Shown: one piece after another, positions 38,826 through 43,695 of the stretch
How positions within the stretch are numbered: the first letter of the stretch is position 1
Layout of the letters: each line of letters opens with the position of its first letter
Source of the DNA: a virus
DNA: 43,695 nucleotides
Strand: one strand, 5' to 3'
Virus record (IMG/VR): IMGVR_UViG_3300044707_000751
Location: 1 to 43,695 of that record
The notes under the pieces: model-generated
Databases searched by the model: none
What the model was told of the DNA's origin: nothing
Seen by the model: the letters and a program-made list of their open reading frames with translations, nothing else
Translations under genes and position numbers: made by a program

Positions 38826-38850
38826 AAGGCGATCGCGAGATCGTCTTTTT
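38826..38850 (+). terminator. Short hairpin with T run
   Basis: AAGGCGATC, loop GCGA, GATCGTCTT, then TTTT. It lies in the 268-base divergent gap (38678-38945) before the 38946 promoter, where no gene is seen. It may shield the + strand genes from read-through. Confidence 0.55.
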
Positions 38851-38880
38851 TGTTGGGTAAAATTATTTTTGATTTAGTGG

Positions 38881-38909
38881 TTGACATTATCTGGTTACTA
38901 AAGTAATGT
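38881..38909 (+). promoter_or_regulatory. Promoter of the 38946 gene
   Basis: TTGACA (38881-38886) and TAATGT (38904-38909), 17-base spacer. A CACAAAGGAAAAAAGC leader with AAAGGA follows. Confidence 0.65.
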
Positions 38910-38945
38910 ATATACAGAAAGCAAATAACACAAAGGAAAAAAGCA

Positions 38946-39170
38946 ATGACCAAAGCAGATGTTCTCAAAAATGTAAAAGCAAGACTCGCTGCTAAAAGCG
39001 AAAAAGCAATTGCAGACAAAGCAATTGCGATTGGTTCAAAAGTCACACTAAAAGGTGGCGCTGCACTCGTACAAAACCTGTACTTCAGTGAGTGGACTGG
39101 AGAATGGTTGATGGATGTTTGGTTTAAAGAATCTCTCATCAAAAACGTTTCTGTACTCAAGGCGGTTTAA
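38946..39170 (+). CDS. Hypothetical small basic protein
   Basis: 74 residues: helical and basic start (ADVLKNVKARLAAKSEKAIA) and a beta end (LYFSEWTGEWLMDVWFKESL). Starts the right-hand accessory operon. No family recognised. Confidence 0.6.
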   Translation: MTKADVLKNVKARLAAKSEKAIADKAIAIGSKVTLKGGAALVQNLYFSEWTGEWLMDVWFKESLIKNVSVLKAV

Positions 39171-39173
39171 ATA

Positions 39174-39518
39174 ATGCTGTTAACAACACTTCCAGAAAAC
39201 GCTGTATACACCGATCAATATGGCGGGGAAAGCTACGCTGATGATGCAAGATTTGCGTATGTAGATGACTCAAAGTTTGAGCGATGCTATGTAACTAATT
39301 CGTGGGAATTGGTTACACCATCAAACCCAATCCTTAGAATCACCTCTTGGTGTGGAAATTTCATGCTAATTAGCTATGATGCAACCGTTGGCAACGCTAA
39401 AAGATTGGCAGAGCGATGGAATAATGATCCTGATACTCATCCCAATCAAATCATTACGCATTTACTCGCTGACGGCAAGCAATACCCAATCAGCGATCGC
39501 CAGTTCACTTTATTTTAA
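39174..39518 (+). CDS. Hypothetical protein
   Basis: 114 residues: MLLTTLPENAVYTDQYGGES, acidic and aromatic. Three bases after the previous stop. The last nine bases overlap the convergent gene at 39510. No family recognised. Confidence 0.55.
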   Translation: MLLTTLPENAVYTDQYGGESYADDARFAYVDDSKFERCYVTNSWELVTPSNPILRITSWCGNFMLISYDATVGNAKRLAERWNNDPDTHPNQIITHLLADGKQYPISDRQFTLF

Positions 39519-39707
39519 AAAATCCTGAATACTCTTTTTCGCTTCGGTGAGTGTATACCCCATATATTCACCGTTTTCATCGTAAGAGCGCGGAGTATCA
39601 GGAAATATATACCATCCTTTGCGTGGTACATATCTAGCCGTCCAGTCATAATGAATTGGCTTTTTTATTTGATTTATTAGCTCGTTTAATTGTTCTGTTT
39701 GAGTCAT
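39510..39707 (-). CDS. Hypothetical small protein
   Basis: 65 residues: MTQTEQLNELINQIKKPIHY, then DWTARYVPRKGWYIFPDTPR and a helical end. It is the only - strand gene here; translation reading is plausible. No family recognised. Confidence 0.45.
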   Translation of the reverse strand: MTQTEQLNELINQIKKPIHYDWTARYVPRKGWYIFPDTPRSYDENGEYMGYTLTEAKKSIQDFLK

Positions 39708-39735
39708 GACTTTATCTTGAATAATATTTAATTTT

Positions 39736-40044
39736 ATGCCAAAACCTAATCCCGCAAACCCCTACCATTGCGATCGCTATTTCTGTATCAAGTGTTGGGC
39801 GATCGCTGTGATGCTGATGCCTGTAAACCTTAAATACGCAATCCGGGTTTTAGCTAACCTCTTGTATTTAAGACGCAATGGTAAACAAGCCAAATCAGGA
39901 GCAGTGCAATATCGCTGTAAATGTGGCTTTACTTGTACCGATGGCGATCGCCCCGCGCATCGTCCCCTATTGGGTGATGAACCTTTGACGCAATTTGAGC
40001 GCAGTCGTAGGTATAGAGCTAAGTTGAAAGCTAATTTAAATTAG
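39736..40044 (+). CDS. Zinc-finger-type hypothetical protein
   Basis: 102 residues with CDRYFCIKC near the start and YRCKCGFTCTDGDR later, giving Cys ligands for a zinc. Basic in between (LRRNGKQAKSGAVQ). It may bind nucleic acid. Confidence 0.5.
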   Translation: MPKPNPANPYHCDRYFCIKCWAIAVMLMPVNLKYAIRVLANLLYLRRNGKQAKSGAVQYRCKCGFTCTDGDRPAHRPLLGDEPLTQFERSRRYRAKLKANLN

Positions 40045-40054
40045 TTGTAAATAG

Positions 40055-40086
40055 TAGTTGACAACTAGGGATATTCGATCAATAAT
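40055..40086 (+). promoter_or_regulatory. Promoter with palindromic operator
   Basis: TTGACA (40058-40063) and AATAAT (40081-40086), 17-base spacer. The palindrome TAGTTG-A-CAACTA (40055-40067) overlaps the -35 and looks like a repressor site. Confidence 0.6.
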
Positions 40087-40120
40087 AGATCATTGAGTTA
40101 AACAAGCAAGGCAAAAGACA

Positions 40121-40411
40121 ATGAAAACATTACAGGTTGAATATCGCTTCCAAAAAAACGGTCATTTCATTTATGTATCTACTGGTGCTACACCTCAAGA
40201 GCATGACGAAACATTAACAGCATTCTCTTTCACCCCAGACAGCAAGCTCATTGGAGTAGGTAGAAGTTTTCGCGATGAGTCTGGCAAGGTTGTAGCTAGA
40301 ACTTATAGAGCTTTGAAAAGACTACTAAAAATTACTGATTGCAGCCCCGCAGCTAATTTACTAATTACTGAAATCGCAAAGAGCGCTAAATATGCACAAA
40401 TCTCTGCTTAA
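40121..40411 (+). CDS. Hypothetical protein
   Basis: 96 residues: VEYRFQKNGHFIYVSTGATP, then a helical basic end. No family recognised. Overlaps the next gene by 20 bases. Confidence 0.5.
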   Translation: MKTLQVEYRFQKNGHFIYVSTGATPQEHDETLTAFSFTPDSKLIGVGRSFRDESGKVVARTYRALKRLLKITDCSPAANLLITEIAKSAKYAQISA

Positions 40412-40610
40412 AGTTTTAAACAATCTGCTTTTAATGAGAATAAAAGCAGATTGCGCCCCTTGTTCTAGCGATCAGCATTGGTGTGATGCTATTACGGAAT
40501 TAACCAAATTAATTCCTGAGTATAAAACCGACAACCCAGAATTTATTTCTGAGTTGGAATATGTAGAAATCAATCAAAAACTTTTGCATGGGCAAAGTAA
40601 AAATGACTAA
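40392..40610 (+). CDS. Hypothetical small protein
   Basis: 72 residues: MHKSLLKVLNNLLLMRIKAD, then CAPCSSDQHWCDAITELTKL. Three Cys with His could form a small metal site. No family recognised. Confidence 0.45.
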   Translation: MHKSLLKVLNNLLLMRIKADCAPCSSDQHWCDAITELTKLIPEYKTDNPEFISELEYVEINQKLLHGQSKND

Positions 40611-40818
40611 AACCCGCGCAGACATAGATCGCGCCGCATATCTAAAGCGTACAGCAGACAAACCACGCTACTACTGTACGCAATGCGATCGCCAACTCAG
40701 ATCAGACTCACCTCTCACTATTTGCCGCGCATGTTGGCTTAAAACGGATGATGGCAAGCTATACATGCGACTGAAGCAAGCGGAGTCAAGAGCTAAGTTA
40801 AAAGCTGAAAAATGCTAA
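40603..40818 (+). CDS. Zinc-ribbon protein
   Basis: 71 residues from ATG 40603. Four Cys in YYCTQCDRQLRSDSPLTICR followed by ACWLK form a ribbon. Basic tail. It overlaps the upstream gene by eight bases and precedes the second antirepressor. Confidence 0.55.
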   Translation: MTKTRADIDRAAYLKRTADKPRYYCTQCDRQLRSDSPLTICRACWLKTDDGKLYMRLKQAESRAKLKAEKC

Positions 40819-40832
40819 AATATTAATGGCTT

Positions 40833-40866
40833 CGCGATGTTGACAGCATCCAAGCCCGTACAACCT
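40833..40866 (+). promoter_or_regulatory. Conserved leader element shared by the two BRO-N genes (copy 2)
   Basis: Begins CGCGATGTTGACAGCATCC and ends CAACCT, 20 bases before the ATG. It matches the element at 5083-5116 with a few changes and the same length. A TAAAAT sequence 12 bases upstream could be a -10. Confidence 0.5.
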
Positions 40867-40886
40867 CAACTACAGGTATTTGCACA

Positions 40887-41702
40887 ATGACAAGCTTAAC
40901 AGTTTTTGCGTTTGAGTCTCAAGAGATCCGCTTTGTGGATGGTAAACCCGTAGCTAATGATGTAGCTAAGGTTTTGGGTTATAAGAATCCTGCAAACGCT
41001 GTAAATCGCATGGTTAAAGCATCTAACAAAGGTCTTTGCGATTTACAAACACCTAGCGGAATCCAATCTACTACCGTATTAGAAGAGTCTGGGATCTACC
41101 AATTAATATTTGGTTCTAAGTTGCCAGCCGCCGAAACTTTCCAGCAATGGGTATTCTCTGAAGTTTTGCCAAGTATCCGCAAAACAGGCAAGTATGAGAT
41201 CGCTCCATCACAACCCGCACTACCTCAAACATTTTCTGAGGCTTTGCGCCTTGCTGCTGACTTGGAAGATCAAAAGCAAAAGTTGATGGCAGAAAACCAA
41301 GCTTTGCAGATCGAAGTGCAGACTTTAGAACCAAAAGCCGATCGCTATGATTTAATTCTGGCTACTGATGGATGGATGACGGGTGAAGAGATTGTTAAGC
41401 AGCTTGCTATTCCCAAGTTTTCAGTTCGTAAGCTCTATGATATTTTGCGTCAAGAGAAAGTATTGTTTAAGCGCCCTAGCGACGGATTGAATATGCCCTA
41501 TGCTGAATATGTAAATGAGGGGCTTGCTAAACTTCGCGATGGGCAGTGCTTTGATGGACGCATGAGGTTTAGTCCTGCTTTCTCTTGGAAGGGATTAGAT
41601 CGCATTCTTGACCTATTGCGTAAACATCAAGTTATTCCCAAGGATAAGCAGTACAGGTTTAACTTTGATTCTGACAAAATCGTTGCAATGAAGAGGGCTT
41701 AG
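40887..41702 (+). CDS. BRO-N antirepressor with KilAC-like C-terminus (copy 2)
   Basis: 271 residues. BRO-N domain at 1-105 (FESQEIRFVDGKPVANDVAK, WVFSEVLPSIRKTGKYE), close to copy 1 at 5139. A coiled linker follows (LAADLEDQKQKLMAENQALQ) and a C-terminal domain with YDLILATDGWMTGEEIVKQL and KLYDILRQEKVLFKRPSDGL, the order seen in phage antirepressors with KilAC-like ends. It likely relieves a repressor or binds control sites. Confidence 0.87.
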   Translation: MTSLTVFAFESQEIRFVDGKPVANDVAKVLGYKNPANAVNRMVKASNKGLCDLQTPSGIQSTTVLEESGIYQLIFGSKLPAAETFQQWVFSEVLPSIRKTGKYEIAPSQPALPQTFSEALRLAADLEDQKQKLMAENQALQIEVQTLEPKADRYDLILATDGWMTGEEIVKQLAIPKFSVRKLYDILRQEKVLFKRPSDGLNMPYAEYVNEGLAKLRDGQCFDGRMRFSPAFSWKGLDRILDLLRKHQVIPKDKQYRFNFDSDKIVAMKRA

Positions 41703-41704
41703 TC

Positions 41705-42151
41705 ATGTCTATCAAAATCAAATTCTCATTCGATGAATTGCGCCGCCGCGCTGCTAAGATGCTTGATGTGCATCCCAGCTATATTGATAATGTATGCCCT
41801 TCTGAAGGTGGTACAAAGTTCTATGTTCTATATCGTGGTAGAACCGATCGCGGATATTCAGGTAGAGGCGCAACATTCACTATCTGGCAATTTGTTGAAG
41901 CGTTGCCAATCGAAAATCTAACAGGTAGTGTCGAAACTTTCTGGGATAAAGGGATTGATTCCGTTCTTGCTGTTTTGGGCTTGGATAAGTTTCCAAATAG
42001 TGAGAGGGAAATTAAATCCGCTTACCGCAAACAGGCGAAATTGCATCACCCTGATACGGGCGGCGATCCTAACAAATTTCGTGAGGTGCAAATGGCTTAT
42101 GAGACTGCGATCAATTTGTTGCCTGAGTTGAGAAGAGCATATGGAAAATGA
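41705..42151 (+). CDS. Protein with C-terminal J-domain
   Basis: 148 residues. The last 60 residues form a J-domain: VLAVLGLDKFPNSEREIKSA, YRKQAKLHHPDTGGD with HPD at 115-117, then FREVQMAYETAINLLPEL. The N-terminal 80 residues are unrecognised. J-domains stimulate Hsp70 (DnaK). Because the domain is at the end, the front part probably selects the client. It follows the antirepressor by two bases. Confidence 0.85.
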   Translation: MSIKIKFSFDELRRRAAKMLDVHPSYIDNVCPSEGGTKFYVLYRGRTDRGYSGRGATFTIWQFVEALPIENLTGSVETFWDKGIDSVLAVLGLDKFPNSEREIKSAYRKQAKLHHPDTGGDPNKFREVQMAYETAINLLPELRRAYGK

Positions 42152-42296
42152 GCAATTCGACATCACCAAAGCCGTACCAAGGGCAAGCCAAAAGCCCAAA
42201 GTGTACAACCCGTTCCCCATCGATACGAGCGCATTAACCAAGCGCTTGATTCGGGAATATTATCCTGAGTTGGAGGGGCGGTTGATTCGGGATTGA
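42141..42296 (+). CDS. Hypothetical 51-residue protein
   Basis: MENEQFDITKAVPRASQKPK, then VYNPFPIDTSALTKRLIREY. Overlaps the J-domain gene by 11 bases. No family recognised. Confidence 0.5.
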   Translation: MENEQFDITKAVPRASQKPKVYNPFPIDTSALTKRLIREYYPELEGRLIRD

Positions 42297-42321
42297 GCGC
42301 AAAACTATGTAATAATTAAAA

Positions 42322-42347
42322 GCGATCGCCTTTATCACAGCGATCGC
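42322..42347. other. Paired HIP1 octamers forming a hairpin
   Basis: GCGATCGC at 42322-42329 and 42340-42347 around a 10-base spacer. Each is itself a palindrome, so they also pair with each other. No T run, so not a clear terminator. Confidence 0.4.
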
Positions 42348-42398
42348 CCGATTCGGTTATCAGTCGAATCTATCCACATACCTATTGGAGTAGGTTAT

Positions 42399-43127
42399 AT
42401 GTCTGACAGTATTGTATCAACAAAAAAGATTCCTATTGCTACTAGGGATTTTTGCTCAATAGACAAATCTCTTGTTGAAGATGACTATCGTGGTTGTGGT
42501 TTTTTGCCGCACAATAATTTTGTTTACGCTTTTTTTGATGATAAAGATGACAATTGGGAATCAAAAAGTTTCCCTCTAAATTGTGTAACAGTTCATGATT
42601 TTAATTGGGAGACTAATGCACTTGCCAATCACGATCGCCTTGGGATAGTCAACGAAAATGAAATTCTTGGATTATCCGAATGGAAATCAGAACAAGGTGT
42701 TTATTTTTGCATTAGATGCTTACCTTCAGGCGAGCAAGGTGGGGACTTTCACAATGAAATAATATACGTTGGCAAAACAAACAATATTTGCCAACGGTTT
42801 TCTTCACATCACAAGAAAAAAGCTTTTGAGTTTTTGGGGTTTGATCGACTTATTTTTATAAGTTACAAAGTTGACCTTTACTCTGAATCGGATGTACTTT
42901 GGGCTGAACGTCAATACATTGAGATGCTTAAGCCTATATTGAACGATCGCCATTGTTTAGGATTGCTTTCCTCTGATGAAACCGAATCTAAAACAAATGC
43001 TATTCAAGAAGTAAGTACTATCTGGGATATGGCTTATAACGAAGGTCTAAAGCATGGTTTTGCATCCGCTAAAAATCAAATGATGGATTTCTTTGATTCA
43101 GCGATACAGCCGCCTGAGTTAAAATAA
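42399..43127 (+). CDS. GIY-YIG nuclease-like protein
   Basis: 242 residues. The unrecognised first 95 residues precede a GIY-YIG core: EQGVYFCIR (about 99-106), EIIYVGKTNNICQRFSSHHK (Y123-V-G, R133), and AERQYIEMLKPILND (Glu and Asn). Such enzymes cut DNA at specific or branched sites and include free-standing homing endonucleases. The long front part could be a target-selection domain. A strong terminator follows, so it is a separate unit. Confidence 0.75.
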   Translation: MSDSIVSTKKIPIATRDFCSIDKSLVEDDYRGCGFLPHNNFVYAFFDDKDDNWESKSFPLNCVTVHDFNWETNALANHDRLGIVNENEILGLSEWKSEQGVYFCIRCLPSGEQGGDFHNEIIYVGKTNNICQRFSSHHKKKAFEFLGFDRLIFISYKVDLYSESDVLWAERQYIEMLKPILNDRHCLGLLSSDETESKTNAIQEVSTIWDMAYNEGLKHGFASAKNQMMDFFDSAIQPPELK

Positions 43128-43172
43128 CCATGCAAGGTTAAACCCTATTCATTAGCGTTGAGTCAACCCCTT

Positions 43173-43222
43173 GCAACAAAAAGACCATTTTCCTGTCATC
43201 GGGAAAATGGTCTTTTTGTTGC
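43173..43222. terminator. Very long-stem bidirectional terminator
   Basis: A perfect 21-bp stem (arms starting GCAACAAAAAGACC and ending GGTCTTTTTGTTGC) around the loop TGTCATCG. It lies between the convergent GIY-YIG gene and the - strand gene at 43244. Confidence 0.9.
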
Positions 43223-43243
43223 GTTTAATCAATCGTTTAGATA

Positions 43244-43555
43244 TCACTTCATTTTAGCGATCGCCTCTAGCAAAGCATCAATCATCTTGTCTTTGCGCCG
43301 CATTTGGTCACGCAAAATATCAACTTCATCCTCGCTTAGTTCTTCAGCCTCTACTATTTGGTTATGATTTTCGGGATGATTTTGTGACTCAACCATGGTT
43401 AACCATTGCTCAAAACTAGTCTGTATATTCCGAGGATCTACAGCGTAAAAATCAGCGTATAGTTGCATCATGTGACGGGTAATTGCAACACGCACCTCTG
43501 GATAGAGATCGATTTTGTAGATTTTGTCTTCGAGTTGTAGATTGAAAGTTGTCAT
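43244..43555 (-). CDS. Hypothetical acidic protein
   Basis: 103 residues: TFNLQLEDKIYKIDLYPEVR, then VAITRHMMQLYADFYAVDPR and an acidic tail with a helical end (LRDQMRRKDKMIDALLEAIA). No family recognised. The AGGTGA Shine-Dalgarno lies just before the ATG. Confidence 0.6.
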   Translation of the reverse strand: MTTFNLQLEDKIYKIDLYPEVRVAITRHMMQLYADFYAVDPRNIQTSFEQWLTMVESQNHPENHNQIVEAEELSEDEVDILRDQMRRKDKMIDALLEAIAKMK

Positions 43556-43597
43556 CGCTTCACCTTAGCTTTTGATTATTTTAAAGCAAAATAGTAC

Positions 43598-43627
43598 TTG
43601 ACAATAATATTAGTACGTACTAATATT
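43598..43627 (+). promoter_or_regulatory. Rightward promoter covered by a 22-bp palindrome
   Basis: TTGACA (43598-43603) and TAATAT (43621-43626), exact 17-base spacer. A perfect palindrome (43606-43627, arms AATATTAGTAC and its complement) covers the spacer and -10. It would drive a gene beyond the right edge. The palindrome also lies upstream of the - strand gene, so one protein could control both. Confidence 0.8.
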
Positions 43628-43635
43628 TAGAGGTC

Positions 43636-43652
43636 AACAGCGTAGCGCTGTT
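43636..43652 (+). other. Hairpin in the leader of the right-edge transcript
   Basis: AACAGCG and CGCTGTT around TAG, about ten bases after the expected transcript start. It could protect the 5' end of the RNA. Confidence 0.35.
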
Positions 43653-43695
43653 TCTAGTCCTGTACCTCCTGCGGTGTATTAATCATGATCAATCA

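Noticed and set aside
1-43695. tRNA genes, integrase, transposase
   Set aside because: Looked for in the gaps and among the translations; none was convincing.

Overview
The window looks like 43.7 kb of a cyanobacterial tailed phage, prophage or phage-plasmid. The octamer GCGATCGC (HIP1, typical of cyanobacterial genomes) recurs throughout, inside genes and as the arms of several hairpins. Recognisable phage genes are terminase, portal, scaffold, major capsid, tail proteins, DnaB-type helicase, Bet recombinase, adenine methylases and BRO-N antirepressors. No tRNA, rRNA, CRISPR array, integrase or insertion sequence was recognised. Family names come from motifs read by eye; no database search was possible.

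Layout. (1) 1-10,097, + strand: end of the terminase large subunit interrupted by an intein, portal, a small coiled-coil protein, scaffold, an inserted accessory block (frameshifted DNA methylase on the - strand plus a BRO-N antirepressor), major capsid protein and small structural, fibre and chaperone genes. (2) 10,094-23,866, - strand: the replication and recombination region. Read in transcription order it holds small genes, Bet annealing protein, Zn-ribbon, GNAT, small genes, a SNF2-type helicase, a small DNA-binding protein, a winged-helix replication protein, DnaB-like helicase, a run of tiny overlapping genes and two D12-class adenine methylases. (3) 24,004-26,912, + strand: small accessory genes, two of them behind nearly identical duplicated promoters, ending in a 2H phosphoesterase-like protein fused to a zinc ribbon. 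(4) 26,951-27,484, - strand: a Cys-rich protein and a probable DNA-binding regulator. (5) 27,616-33,059, + strand: a module with membrane proteins, a membrane-anchored P-loop ATPase and a two-domain peptidoglycan hydrolase (M23 peptidase plus lytic transglycosylase). (6) 33,043-38,677: tail genes on the - strand, opposite to the head genes, with a small holin-like gene alongside. (7) 38,946-43,555: accessory genes, a second BRO-N antirepressor, a C-terminal J-domain protein and a GIY-YIG nuclease.

How it fits together. Packaging and head assembly read rightwards and the early replication region leftwards. The replication set (DnaB-type helicase, winged-helix loader-like protein, Bet annealing protein, SNF2 helicase) could support recombination-dependent replication. 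Three DNA methylase genes, one broken, suggest modification of the element's DNA or evasion of restriction. The two BRO-N proteins, several DNA-binding proteins and several promoters overlapped by palindromes suggest a lysogeny-like or plasmid-like control circuit.

Most notable points: an intein in the terminase nuclease motif that carries a complete HNH endonuclease gene in a different reading frame; the ATPase and peptidoglycan-hydrolase membrane module, which is not standard tailed-phage content; a strong ATT start-codon candidate; tandem duplications of 11 and 25 bp that shift reading frames; a Bet protein ending in an SSB-like tail; and a 2H phosphoesterase that could act on RNA ends or on defence cyclic nucleotides.
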